From: Nectonema munidae
Lineage: Eukaryota; Nematomorpha; Nectonematoida; Nectonematidae
Assembly (NCBI GenBank): GCA_030549495.1
Contig: JAUIRK010000759.1
Span: 1-64,000, forward strand
DNA: 64,000 nucleotides
Direction of reading: 5' to 3'
Positions 22,120 through 33,000 of the stretch are shown one piece after another. Each line of letters starts with the position of its first letter. Positions within the stretch are counted from its first letter, which is position 1. The position numbers and the translations under genes are program-made. Below the pieces are notes generated by a model. The model saw only the letters and a list, made by a program, of their open reading frames with translations. It had not been told where the DNA came from and made no database searches.

Positions 22120-23760
22120 CGTTGATACTGTCTGCCTCACCGTCATATCACAGGATAATAAGCGCATATCATAGGAGCATATGGTGATGATGAAAAATGA
22201 GCTGACATTCAAGCAATTGTAGTCAGGCATATTTTGATGGCAATACATTATTTAATGGTTGTGAACAACTTGTGATTTCTGAGTGTAGTGTAGAATAGTT
22301 TGAAAGACCCCCCTCCTCTGCTCCGCAGGATTTCCGGCCCCTGCTTGCATATTATAAAAGAATTCAAGCAAACTATATCTATCAAGTTGAAAAAACAGAA
22401 AGTGGCCATCTCCTTGACGCGGATTTTGTGGAATACATTTTCATCATTTCATCGGCTGTATCCACACCTCTTTTGGTTTCGTTGTAAAAAGATCTGATCG
22501 GGTTTTTTCTTTTCGTCATCTCTTATTTTCACTTTATCCTGCATCGAGGATATTAAATAAACCACTTTATTCTTTTTAGCTTGGTAACATAACAAGGATA
22601 TATTTTCGTTTTGAGTAAAGGTTTGTTGTCCCATTTTTAAATTTATTTCAATAAAGATCTTAATTTCGAAAAGTTCCAATCGGTGGCGAATCCATTTGTC
22701 GATGAAATAAATGAAGAGTTTGAAATGACGACTTATGAAAAAGAAATACTGGTAGAGTTATCTTGTGACACTTCATTAAAACATAAATTTCAGAATGAAT
22801 CTCTAATTGAATTTTGGTCCAGTCAAAGTGAAGAATATAATGCTCAATCAACGAAGGCGATTCAAGTTTTGTTACCATTTCTAACATCATACTTATGTGA
22901 ATGTAGATTTTCTGCACTAACTGCAATATTAAAAAATTAATAAAAAATTGAAAATTGTATTTGATTGTCACAAAATGCAAAGTTAGAAAAATTTGTGAAA
23001 TATGATAGGGGAGGCCTCTGAATTCTATCTTTTTTGAAAAGGAGGCCTAATACTTAAAGTTTGGAAACCGCTGGTATAGAAAATGATCCAGTGAATACAA
23101 TTGTTCAAAACAATTTTTCCCTACCTTTTGAAGAACCGACTACAAAGTTTACATCAACATCTGGAAAAGAATGGGTTTCAAAAGCACCTCCAAAAAAAGG
23201 ACACATTATTACATTTTTTCTTTATGGGGTACAAAAATACACATAGATGATCCTCTTCCATCATTCAAGTTATTTTTTACTGAGAAGATAATTTCTGAAA
23301 TTTTATTATCAAGTAATAAGCATGATGAAATACTTGCCTTTTTAGGATTACTTTATCTTCTCGGTGTAGGTAACCATTAAAGTATTCGAAATTTATGGAG
23401 TGAAGTCCTTTTGGCAGGCCAATTTTCAAAGCTACAATGTCAATAAATAGATTTGAATCTATTCTTGCAAACTTAAGATTTGATGATAAAACTATTTGAA
23501 AAGAAAAAGTGAAAAATGACAAGTAGCTGCTTTTAGAAATGTTTGGGAGTTATTTATTTCCAATTGTAAAAAGGTTTATACTTCGTCTCATGAACTTTGC
23601 ATTGATGAGCAATTGATTCCATTTCTTGGACGTTGTTCATTTCGCCAGTATTTACCATCTAAACCTGACAAGTATGGAATGAAACTGTTTCTCTTGGTTG
23701 ATTGTAATACTGGCTATATATGCAATGGACTGCTTATACTAAGTAACTAAGTTTATATTG
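22120..23760 (+). pseudogene. piggyBac transposase relic interrupted by a hAT element
   Basis: A piggyBac-type DDE transposase. The frame before the insert (ending ECSVE at 22295) resumes after it (NDPVNTIVQNNF from about 23082), then GLLYLLGVG, followed by SINRFESILANLRFDD, then ELCIDEQLIPFLGRCSF and SKPDKYGMKLFLLVDC, the conserved first half of the catalytic core. Several frame breaks exist, and the second half is missing after about 23760. The hAT at 22296-23073 sits inside it, so piggyBac is the older of the two. Confidence 0.75.
22296..23073 (+). mobile_element. Internally deleted ZBED5-like hAT element nested in piggyBac
   Basis: The right end, read inward, is CAGCGGTTTCCAAACTTTAA, a typical hAT terminus. 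The insert is flanked by GTGTAGAA (22288-22295) and GTATAGAA (23074-23081), a 7/8 match as expected for an aged 8-bp duplication. The frame 22683-22940 encodes the C-terminal dimerisation region, including SLIEFWSSQSEEY and LLPFLTSYLCECRFSAL. The zinc finger and catalytic core are absent. Confidence 0.7.
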
Positions 23761-24189
23761 GGGATATAAACAGAAAGTACTGTTTATATTCGATCTGATA
23801 TTGATGATGTAACTTTTATGACGTAATATAGTGGTGGTTCTTAAATGGTACACTTACTGTGTTCAATACAAATAGCACAATCTCTCTGTACACTTTCATT
23901 TATATGAAGATATAAAACGCAATCACTCATATTCATTTATTCTTGAACCCATCGATTTGTGTCTGTTGTTGGATCTCACATATTTTATAGGCGCACAAGT
24001 GATAAAATATAAAATTGTTTTTCATCGGTCTCTCACCAGGCCTTGACTGATTTTTGTACATCATAGGATAGATATCTTTTTATTATTGCTTCAATTTTCT
24101 TCCTTATTCTTTTACAAACAGTAAAGTTTCTTGCTTTCAAGTTTGGAAGTTGGAACTGTTTCTCAGATAGTATTATATACAATTTTCGT
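23761..24189. other. Spacer between piggyBac relics
   Basis: No gene is seen. Sequence of intermediate composition with no clear terminal repeats. Confidence 0.25.
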
Positions 24190-24852
24190 GTTCCAAAATC
24201 GAGAGGCAGACCTTCTGTAGTAAATATAAGGAACACTTCTTCTCATCCTCCTAGTCCACATTTAGAAGCCAAAGACAAAGTCAACCCGTACAAAATTTGG
24301 TCTCTTTTTTTTACTCCTGAACTCCTTCAAGAAGTTTTTATCAAAACACATCAATACCTAAAAAGAAAAATTGAAAGCTCTTCTAATGTTTAATCATTTA
24401 TCTTTCAGTGAATCTTTTACCATTGACAAATTTTTAGCATATATAGCGTGTCGATATATTATCGAAATTGAATCCGATCAAAAGATACCTATTGAAAAAC
24501 TTTACTCTCCTAAAACTGGCTCATTTTTGTGAAGGCTGCTATCAATAAAAATGATTTTATATTTATCTCAAGGTTTTTGCGTTTTGATGAATCTTTTACC
24601 AGAAACATTCAAAGTGTTAAGATTGCTTTAGTAAGAATTTTCAATGATCATTTCCAACATCTCTTTTTAAAGTAAGTTTCTTTTTTCATTAAAAATCAGT
24701 AAATTTCAAACAAACGAAAACTTTTTTCAGATACTGGATACAAGATTTGCGTTGACGAACTTTTGCAAATTTTGGATACCAGAAAGAGCACCCTAGTACA
24801 TCCCAGCCTAGTAGAGGTAACTGTGTCTGTAATCCAACTAAAATCAGAAGGA
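24190..24852 (+). pseudogene. Second piggyBac transposase relic
   Basis: Fragments in shifting frames: VNPYKIWSLFFTPELLQEVF, then AINKNDFIFISRFLRFDES with NDHFQHLF, and ICVDELLQILDTRKS. These follow the order of the N-terminal half of a piggyBac core (FFTPEL, LRFDE, DELL). Many breaks are present. It differs from the copy at 22-23.7 kb, so it is a separate lineage or insertion. Confidence 0.55.
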
Positions 24853-24863
24853 TTTTCCAAGTA

Positions 24864-24969
24864 TGTTCTAAGTTAAATTGAACTATCTCTTTTAAGCTAT
24901 TTCAATGTATCTTTCTGCCTTCAAAAGCTTTTGTTGTAAAATTCTACAACTCCTTCTAGCTAAATCAAA
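24864..24969. repeat. Copy of part of the SOGA/MTCL-like exon
   Basis: Bases 24901-24966 match 27121-27186 of the - strand host exon with only two differences, in the same orientation. A weaker match extends about 10 bases to the left with a 1-base gap. The insert of about 105 bp is flanked by 12-bp direct repeats ATTTTCCAAGTA at 24852-24863 and 24969-24980. It encodes the conserved CRILQ region but is far too short to be a gene. Confidence 0.75.
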
Positions 24970-24978
24970 TTTTCCAAG

Positions 24979-25036
24979 TAAGCATAATGCGAGCATATAG
25001 CCTCACGGCTGAAAGTGCTTTGATATCTTCAACCAG
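24979..25036 (+). mobile_element. 5'-truncated tRNA-derived SINE
   Basis: AAGCATAATGCGAGCATATA, then GGCTGAAAGTGCTTTGATAT and CAACCAGCC. It matches the 3' half of the complete SINE at 39090-39276 (which lies on the other strand) at nearly every base. The tRNA-like head is missing. It begins exactly at the end of the copied host-exon piece. Confidence 0.75.
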
Positions 25037-26498
25037 CCTAAACTTGGCAAAAAGAAAATTTGTTTTTTTTGATTTAGGGAATTTTATGAAAATCATAACA
25101 TACTTGACATAAAAATTATTCTATAATAAATTTTCCGAATTACTATTAGTATTGTAAGATACCATGTTAGACAAAAGCTTTTAATCACTAGAATTTATCT
25201 TTCCCTTGTTTGTAGCCTCTGCTAGTAAAGAGATATGCATCTTTTTTCATGTTTTTTATTTATACCACATACAGCATCTTCACATTTGATATTTGTATAT
25301 AAATCAAATTCATCTTTCATTGAAAGATTCTAAGACAAGGTTTTTAAATTATTTTATTTATGTGCCAGAATGGATAAGTCAAAAATTTTATCTAAAAAAT
25401 CTGTTAAATTCTTGAGATATAAAAATGAAATATATTTTTAGTCGGTTTGTGAACTCTTCATTATATAAAATGGGATTCCAAAATTGTTAAATACTTGCTC
25501 GCTGTTTATTAACTTGTTAAATTTTTACAAAATCTAGATTACTTACAAAAAATGAACTATTGAAAAGTAGACCTATTTGACTTTTCTTGACTTCTTATTT
25601 TACACAACCTTTATAAAATAAGAATATTTGTGTGTTTTATGAGTGCTATAAAAATTGAAAGGTTGATTTTATTGACTTACCCTAGGATGATTAATTAAAA
25701 AATTAAAAAATATCAAGGAAAGTATGCGGGAAGTCTTATAAGGCGGATATGGGATGGTTGAAACTGAAAGGATATTTATGAAGAAAGAAAGAAAGAAAGA
25801 AGGATGGCTTTCAAAAGGCAGACCCATTCAGTGCTTTGATTAGAAGCGAAGCGTTTGGATTCACTAGTCCTGTGTGCGCTATCCTACGTCCAACAATGAA
25901 AGATGATTCTTTCCAAGGATGCAACTGAACTTATGTTTTATTCAATCAAAGTATTTATCAATTAAACGGAAGAAATATGAAATGAATAATAGTTAAAAAC
26001 GAGTATTTCAAAGTGTAATGAATCATAACCGTACATTCTTCTATCAAATACATTTAAACGTTTTCTTTACTTCAGAACTATAGTTCTCAACGGCGCAAAA
26101 TCGTGTAGATATGAATTTTCTAAAATCATGATTAAGCAAGTAATTTCAAGAAATATTATCGCAATATCATTCACTAATTAATTATTAGTATTCTAAAAAA
26201 AATAATTACTAAAATCTTTTATCCGTATTTGCAATAATAAGTATAAAGAATTTTAGGAAAACTAAATAACAAGGTCTTTGGTAAACTTCCCTTGTATTTT
26301 GAATTCTTTAAAGCCGAATGATAAAATTTAATAAGAGTTGCGATCTCTTCTTGTTTTCAGCTACTTTTTATTTTAGGAAAGGCTGGACTTGTATTAATGA
26401 TTGAGGTGGATTTAATAAAGAAAAGATTTCAATTCATTACCAAAGTCTCTTTAACATAAAAAATGAAGATAGCGATACTAATAAAAACTTTTATATAT
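25037..26498. other. Mostly non-coding, with one coding-like island
   Basis: AT-rich overall. A (GAAA)n run lies near 25781-25800. Bases 25782-25928 form a GC-richer island open on both strands: on + it ends in FGFTSPVCAILRPTMKDD and a stop at 25926-25928; on - it reads FIVGRRIAHTGLVNPN. It might be an exon of a neighbouring gene. Nothing else was recognised. Confidence 0.3.
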
Positions 26499-26663
26499 TT
26501 ATAAAATAATATTTTTATATTTTGAAATATATTTGAAATAATGACGTGCGAGTGGATTGCAAAACGCGCAAGGCGCAATCAAATGGTCCTTTTTCTTTGA
26601 TAGGCGGCATTCGCCATCATTATGAGGATCGTTCATGAATTCACCGATGAGAACAAAATACAT
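26499..26663 (-). other. 54-codon Cys-containing frame
   Basis: A - strand frame from ATG (26663) to TAA (26499-26501), in a GC-richer patch 40 bases downstream of the SOGA/MTCL-like stop codon. It contains NDPHNDGECRLSKKKDH and CAFCNPLARHYF. A strong donor-like GTAAGT lies between the two frames (about 26680), so this may be an alternative or downstream exon of the same locus, or a small separate gene. No family is recognised. Confidence 0.3.
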
Positions 26664-26703
26664 TTAATCTTGCAAAACTTACAATACTTCGATGAATGGA
26701 GTT

Positions 26704-28677
26704 TCAATTTTTAGGGATATTAGAAGAAAATGTGTCTGTGCCATTAATCGTAGAGTTCAGAGATGGCGATTTTCTTTTCAATTCTACATTATTTTTGTCC
26801 TCATACAAAGCGAGCATATTATCTTGATCAACATTTTGTAAAATAGACAATATTTTAAATTTTTTTTCTTGGAAACAACATATTTTGTTTTTGAGTTTTA
26901 TGATGTTACCAATGAATTCTTTGTTTTCCTTCTCTAGTTTTTTGTTTTGTAGAAAAAGATCGTTATTTTCGTTGCACAGGTTTTTGTTTTTGCGCTCCAA
27001 ACTTTCTATTTCGAGTTGAAGAGTGATGCAATAGTCTTGAAATTTGTTCATTTCTGAAGAGAGATAGCGAACGTTCTCTTCTGAGACATCTGAAACAGGA
27101 ACTTCTCGACTTTTAAGCTCTTCAATGTGTCTTTCTGCTTTCAAAAGCTTTTGTTGTAAAATTCTACAACTCCTTCTAGCTAAATCTAACTCTCGTCTGA
27201 TTTCTTTCTGATTTTCAATGGAATCAATTTCAAAGTTGTCTTGCACCTCATATAACTCTTCTTTCAAGTTTTGAAGTTCTTTTTTAAGAGCTAAATTTTC
27301 ATCTTCTAAAAGCAACACCATTTCTTCGTTTATACTCCAAACACCTTCTTTCATATTTCTTTCATTTAACTCTATCAAATTGTCCTTTTGGATTTTGTAT
27401 TCAAATTGTAGGTTCGCAAAAGCTTTATTGCTTTCGTTTATTCGTTTGTTCAATCCTTGAATAATTTCACTTTGCATCAAATTTTGTCTGAATTGCGCTC
27501 TCAACTGTTCTTTCAAGTTTTGTGAACGTATATCATCCTGATCTCCAACATGTGATGAATGAACAGTGCTAGAAGATGAATGTTGTTCTTCATTCTTGAT
27601 GGGTTCTTTCTTTCCTTCTGATTTGCTTGATTTACTTTTTGCGATAGAAGTAAGGGCTGGAGAATTCTTTTCCGGATTCAAAACTTTGAGAATCTTTTTA
27701 CTAACATTTGACTTGAAATTGCTTAAATCTGAACTACTCTGTTGTTGCTTGGCGCCACTTTTCTTTTTGTAAGCATTTGTAATGGTGGGTAAGGAAACCT
27801 GAGGAATAAAAGATGAGAGGGAGGATGAGGGAGGGTTAGGGTGTGATAATTTTGAGTTTATGTGTTTAACTGAAGACTTAGGGTGCTTTATACTCGCATT
27901 TTGAATAGAAATATTGTTACAATTGTTGTTATTTGTGTTGATGTTGGTTAAATGCTTCGTTATGGGTGTAGGATTATCACTATCGCTTTCGTTAGCTTCT
28001 GCAGCAAACTTCTTTTCACAATTTTTTAGAGCAAACGTGCAATGGAGCATCTTATGCCTAATCCCAATTTCGAGCAAATTAATCATTGGAGTTATGATAT
28101 ATAGCGCATTATGGGTACTGAGAGCTGACTTCTTACTAACAATTTTTATGCAGCTATTGAAGATTTCAGACAAAGTCTGCAAATTGGCTGGCATCGCTTC
28201 GCTCTTCCCACTCAGCAACCTTTCGGGCTTCTTCGTACGCACTTTAGCTGTTTTGACGAATCCACGATCACTCCTTTTCTTCTCGCTTTCTTTCCACTTC
28301 TTATCTTCTTTTCCAACACCACTTGTTACTTCGTTTTCAAGAAAGCCATTTTGTTTCTGTGTTCGTTTACTAGTCAGCGTTGTATCAATCGCAGCATCGT
28401 TGTTGCTTTGGGGAGAAAGTTTGGCATCCCTATCTCTGCTCTTTTCAGCGTCAGTCGTAATCACAGGGCAAACAGAAAATTTCTTCTGAAACTCTTTAAC
28501 GTTATTAACTTTTAACTTTTTGACGTCATTGGTCGACAAAAGTGATTTGGAAATATCACATTGTGAGTGCTCAGTCTTTGCAAGAAAGCATCGCTTGCAT
28601 TTATCTGGTCGCCAAGTTTGAGGCTCGAAACCTTTGCAAACTTCATCTGCACTCAACACGTGCTTAATTGAATTTTT
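26704..28677 (-). CDS. SOGA/MTCL-family coiled-coil protein, long 3' exon
   Basis: One exon encodes about 657 residues and ends at TGA 26704-26706. The diagnostic block at about residues 480-515 reads ELDLARRSCRILQQKLLKAE, close to ELRQQLDQASKTCRILQYRLRKAERR of human MTCL1/SOGA proteins, and is followed by LEIESLERKNKNLCNEN, matching the next conserved coiled coil. Predicted coiled coil spans about residues 390-620. Known members crosslink or stabilise microtubules. The first 35 residues hold C-x-GF-x-P-x4-RP-x2-CKRCF-x-AKTEH, resembling the Cys motif at the start of MPRIP. The middle is Ser/Asn/Lys-rich and unstructured. There is no ATG at the start: the frame opens after TTTAG at 28678-28682, a splice acceptor, so an upstream exon with the start codon is missing from this annotation. 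The protein is shorter than vertebrate MTCL1. Confidence 0.82.
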   Translation of the reverse strand, partial: KNSIKHVLSADEVCKGFEPQTWRPDKCKRCFLAKTEHSQCDISKSLLSTNDVKKLKVNNVKEFQKKFSVCPVITTDAEKSRDRDAKLSPQSNNDAAIDTTLTSKRTQKQNGFLENEVTSGVGKEDKKWKESEKKRSDRGFVKTAKVRTKKPERLLSGKSEAMPANLQTLSEIFNSCIKIVSKKSALSTHNALYIITPMINLLEIGIRHKMLHCTFALKNCEKKFAAEANESDSDNPTPITKHLTNINTNNNNCNNISIQNASIKHPKSSVKHINSKLSHPNPPSSSLSSFIPQVSLPTITNAYKKKSGAKQQQSSSDLSNFKSNVSKKILKVLNPEKNSPALTSIAKSKSSKSEGKKEPIKNEEQHSSSSTVHSSHVGDQDDIRSQNLKEQLRAQFRQNLMQSEIIQGLNKRINESNKAFANLQFEYKIQKDNLIELNERNMKEGVWSINEEMVLLLEDENLALKKELQNLKEELYEVQDNFEIDSIENQKEIRRELDLARRSCRILQQKLLKAERHIEELKSREVPVSDVSEENVRYLSSEMNKFQDYCITLQLEIESLERKNKNLCNENNDLFLQNKKLEKENKEFIGNIIKLKNKICCFQEKKFKILSILQNVDQDNMLALYEDKNNVELKRKSPSLNSTINGTDTFSSNIPKN

Positions 28678-28848
28678 CTAAAGTTGATAAAATATAGAAT
28701 GTTGTGGCTTTAAATTAACTTAAAAGAGTACCCTGATTCATTGAGTTTGAATATATAACTTGACAAATTTTAGCTGTCAACTGATAACTTTATAAGACAA
28801 AAAACTGATTTTCAAAAAAAGTAGCATTAGCCTATAAAATCGATATAC

Positions 28849-29210
28849 CGTATTTTTGGAACTATAAGGCCCAAGGTCAAAAAAATTAGAATAAATGTCT
28901 GGTTTTTTGATTATAAGAAGGTGAAATAAAAATCAAACAAGCTTTTCAAAGTATAAAAGAAAAGCAAAGCTTTTCAAACTCTAAAATACAAAAATGATTC
29001 CCAGTTCGCAAATCCACCAAACTCTTCATTTCAGTATCCGAGTTCAAAAATGCGTTATTTCAGCGTCAAATATCCCTAAAATCATCACCCGAACCAGTGT
29101 TATTGTAATCACTTTCTACTATTACAACTTCTACATCTGTTATCTATTTTTCTTAATTCTCTTCCTCTGTGACATCAAAATATTTGAACGTCTTGCAATT
29201 CTTTAATTTA
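28849..29210 (-). mobile_element. 3' fragment of a pogo/CENP-B-like element (tentative)
   Basis: It starts ACCGTATTTTTGGAACTATA, similar to the end of the element at 38769 (ACCATATATTTGGGTGTATA). On the - strand an acidic stretch (SDYNNTGSGDDF) precedes it, as in the tail of some pogo-type transposases. The other end is not found. The assignment rests on the terminus and composition only. Confidence 0.35.
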
Positions 29211-29954
29211 ACACAGCATTCTATATTTTTTTGCAAAGCTTTTTTTAATAAGTAATTTATCTAAGTTAAAAGCATAACTTGTTTTACGTTTTGTTTTATT
29301 ATTTTGTTGAGAAATCAGTGAAGAAGCTTTAAACTTTTCTAAAACAAAAGGGCGCTAGCTCCTGACAAGCTGGATATGTCATCTACGCCTGCAAAAATGG
29401 AAACCAAGACATCCCGCGTTACAAACGATTACGCGGCATAACGATTCGCGTTATAATGCTTCTTTAGCATTTATTATTTTTGAGATAGCGTTATTTAAAT
29501 TTTTTTTCAAAACCTAAATTTTATATTTTTGAAAAAAAGCAGACTCATTATTTTATGAGGATAAAATTTTTTGAAAAATATCCTATCCAAATTTACTCTT
29601 ACAAAAAATTTTAACTTATTGATTTTTCTAATTTTCAAAATTAAAGAATGTCTTAATAAATTTTTTTTAATAATTCGTAAAAACTCTTACAATTCCTATT
29701 TTTTACAAATATTTTTCTGAATAATAAATTTTTTGAATATATTAGAAAATTAAGTATCTAAAAAATCTCATATTGTTTCTAGATTTCTGCAATTTCTTGT
29801 TTTTCTACAATAAGCCAAAAAGTTGTAAATTTTCATATTTAACAAAATCTTCTGTTATAAGCATTTTTTATAGTTTATAAATTTTATTATTAATAGTTTA
29901 TAAAATTGTAAAATTCATTTGAAAATGTTAAATTTTGAATAGAAAATATTAAAT
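29211..29954. other. AT-rich spacer
   Basis: No gene. GCGTTACAAACGATTACGCG and CATAACGATTCGCGTTATAA near 29417-29456 look like a Tigger-type terminal region, but no partner end was found. Confidence 0.25.
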
Positions 29955-30420
<466 letters not shown>

Positions 30421-30617
30421 TAGTACATAGACCCGTTTTTTTATAGTTGAGTTTTTGGTTGATGAAATGTACACACATTTCAAAAAATAAGCTCATATGA
30501 AATGAAATTGTAAAAACAATGTAGTAACTCTGAATTTGAATCTTTATGATAAAGGTTAAAGGTGGTGTGGTATTTGCATCGAAAAAAGTACTAATTTGCA
30601 AGTAACATCTCTCAGTT

Positions 30618-30755
30618 CGAGATATTATTTAACCGTATTATCCAAAATCCAGTACAGAAATAAAATGGATATCTAGCATAGCAGAAGCGAGGCTTAAACC
30701 CGGAACTTCAGATCGATAGCAGCGCTTCTTCTAACCGTTTAACCTCGCAGGCAAT
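30618..30755 (-). mobile_element. tRNA-like SINE with a repeated body segment
   Basis: On the - strand, GCGAGGTTAAACGGTTAG resembles an A box region and CCGGGTTTAAGCC a B box, with tRNA-like spacing (about 30682-30755). Adjoining it, 30618-30660 is a body segment (AACCGTATTATCCAAAATCC) that recurs at 32269-32312 without the head. No target duplication was found. It differs from the SINE at 39090. Confidence 0.5.
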
Positions 30756-30819
30756 AAACCACTTACGTTTTGATAAAAACGGAAAAGCTAGTTTAAACTT
30801 TAAAATAACAACCCCCTCC

Positions 30820-31170
30820 CCCTATGAAAATCATTCAAACATGTCAAAAAAGTGATTTACATATGACAGCTCATCTCAAAAAAGAAACTTTTTATCTAAA
30901 TAATTATATAATGTTTTTTACACACATACCCATTTTCAAGTAGGCTGTGTTTACTGGTGATATTCCTTTTTTTGTAAAAAATTTGTCAAACCTCACAAAA
31001 AATAATTTAAATATAACAGCCCATGTCAAAATTAAAATTTTTATTCTTATAAAAAGTTTTTTTTTACATTTCAAGTTTCTAGAATTTAATGGTGATGTTC
31101 ATTTTTTATGAAATCAATAAAACCTGTCAAAAAATCGATTAAACCTGTAAATCAATGTCAAATATATAAA
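30820..31170. repeat. Degenerate tandem repeat, about 140-150 bp period
   Basis: Blocks such as TGACAGCTCATCTCAAAA (30863) and ATAACAGCCCATGTCAAAA (31012), and TCAAACATGTCAAAAAA (30836), TTGTCAAACCTCACAAAA (30981) and AACCTGTCAAAAAATCG (31120), recur at about 140-150 bp. About three units are visible, strongly diverged. Confidence 0.45.
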
Positions 31171-32268
31171 CATAAAAATAACTTCTACTTGCAGTATTTC
31201 TCTGGTAATTATTTTCTTAATTTATTTAATAAACCAACTTTAGGTGTTTAATTCACTCAAAATATTTCATTCTACAGTAACTTATGTACTCGATAGGAAC
31301 TCCATCTTTTTGGCTACAAATTCGTTATCGGCTCGTAGTCTCTACGTCATATTATAATTTACAGTATGTAATTTTGGTATTCATTCCATGATGATCCTTT
31401 CTTGGTAGCTCTTTTTTCATTAGAAATTTATATTCTTCAATGAGTGTTCGAAATTTTTTTTATAAGGATAAAATTACTTTTTTCCTCTCTCAAAGCATTC
31501 TGATTAAAGAATCTTCTGGATGATCTTAGACTTTTTTATCAGTATCGTGTATTTTATTATCAGGCCTGAATATTTCTCAACCAATCTCATTTCAAAGGTT
31601 TTTTTCTGATGAATCATTCGTGATGTTCATTGTTCAATTACAAAAAGTTGTCCACGTTCTTCATCTAAAAATTTATCTCTTTGACGCAAAAGGAAAAAGA
31701 TGGACAAATTAAATTTAAATTAAAAAATATCTTGATAGTGACTAAATTCTCACATATTGGCATCTGTGCCATTTTTGATAAATCTGACCTATTCTAAATT
31801 TTCAGATTTCCTAGCCATCTTAGCTAAATGTTAATTGTAATCCTATATGATAAGCTATAGATTTAAATATTTTTCATTTGTAAAAGAGGAACTTCTTTTT
31901 CACAGTCAAAATCTTTTTGAAGCATCTATTATAAAATTAAACCACTTCCTAGTTCATTAGAACATGGTAGATCTTCCACTTAGTCAAGATACATATTTTT
32001 TTAATTATTTGTTTTGATCACATGTTCTCTTTTCAATTAGTTTTTAACTGGGTTCCTTCTCTCATACAAATTTTCAAAAGATTTTATAATACGTTTTGTT
32101 TTTTTTAAATAAATATTTCATACTCAAGGTGATTGTAGAAAGTATTATAAGCCAAAATATACAAAAAAAAAAAGTATATTTTTACTATATACTTAATATG
32201 CAGCGATTTTTTGAAATTTTTTTACAGAACTGATTTTCAGGCATACATTACTAATTCAATTGCCACAT
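31171..32268. other. AT-rich stretch, nothing recognised
   Basis: No open frame with protein-like content, no clear terminal repeats and no RNA gene. It may be further eroded repeat units. Confidence 0.3.
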
Positions 32269-33000
32269 CGAGATATTTTTTAACCGTATTATCCAAAATC
32301 CAGTACAGAAATTAAATAAGCATAGTCGATTTGGTATAAAACAGATATTTAATTTTTTTGAAAATATTTTTGAAGACAGTATCTAGAAGTAAACCGCAAA
32401 TCTGATTGAAGCTTTCAGATATTTTAAACCATAAATGCCAAACCTGAGTCCAAAAATGAAACCAGCATCTTCCATTTGGGATAAAAACAAATATTTTATT
32501 TAAATTTCAAAAATTTTTCTGTAGACATTAGACGTAAATCGAACATTTGATTGACATTTTCAGACATTTAAAACCTCTAAATGCAAAAAAATGATTTCAG
32601 AAATAAAAATTATCATGGTCGAATTGGTATAAAAACATATATTTCATGTAAAATTAGAGAGAATATTTTGGGATATCGTTTTCAGACATACACCGCAAAT
32701 TTGATTGACACTAGCAGTAAAACCTCTAAATGCGAAAACTGTGTTCAGAAATGAAATCATCATGATCTATTTGCTATAAAAACATATATTTCATTGTAAA
32801 ATTTGAATGAATGTTTTTGGAGACAATTTTTAGAAGTAAACCGCAAATTTGATCAACACTTATAGGCATTTTCAAATCCTAAATGTAAAAAATGAGTCCA
32901 TAAATGGAAACAGCATGACCGATTAAGTATAAAAACATATATTTTATGTAAAATTTGAAGGTATATTTTATTAGATATATTTTTGATCAATCAAAATTTT
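32269..33000 (+). repeat. Satellite array, period about 147 bp
   Basis: GGTATAAAA-type landmarks occur at about 32330, 32475, 32622, 32769 and 32922, spacing 146, 147, 147 and 153. Units share GACAGTATCTAGAAGTAAAC-like and CGCAAATTTGATTGACA blocks. Roughly five diverged units. The reverse complement of the array at 16.5-17.2 kb belongs to the same family. The left edge overlaps the 44-bp segment shared with 30618. Confidence 0.75.

Noticed and set aside
23740-24010. Possible solo LTR
   Set aside because: Some boundary-like sequence was noticed, but there is no paired terminal repeat, target duplication or neighbouring LTR-element protein.
27914-28489. 191-codon open frame on the + strand
   Set aside because: It lies wholly antisense to the SOGA/MTCL-like exon. 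Its Leu/Ser-rich, membrane-like translation is the complement of Lys/Glu/Asn-rich coding sequence.
30682-30755. Functional tRNA gene
   Set aside because: A- and B-box-like motifs are present, but the arms do not pair well enough for a cloverleaf and no anticodon can be assigned. A SINE head fits better.
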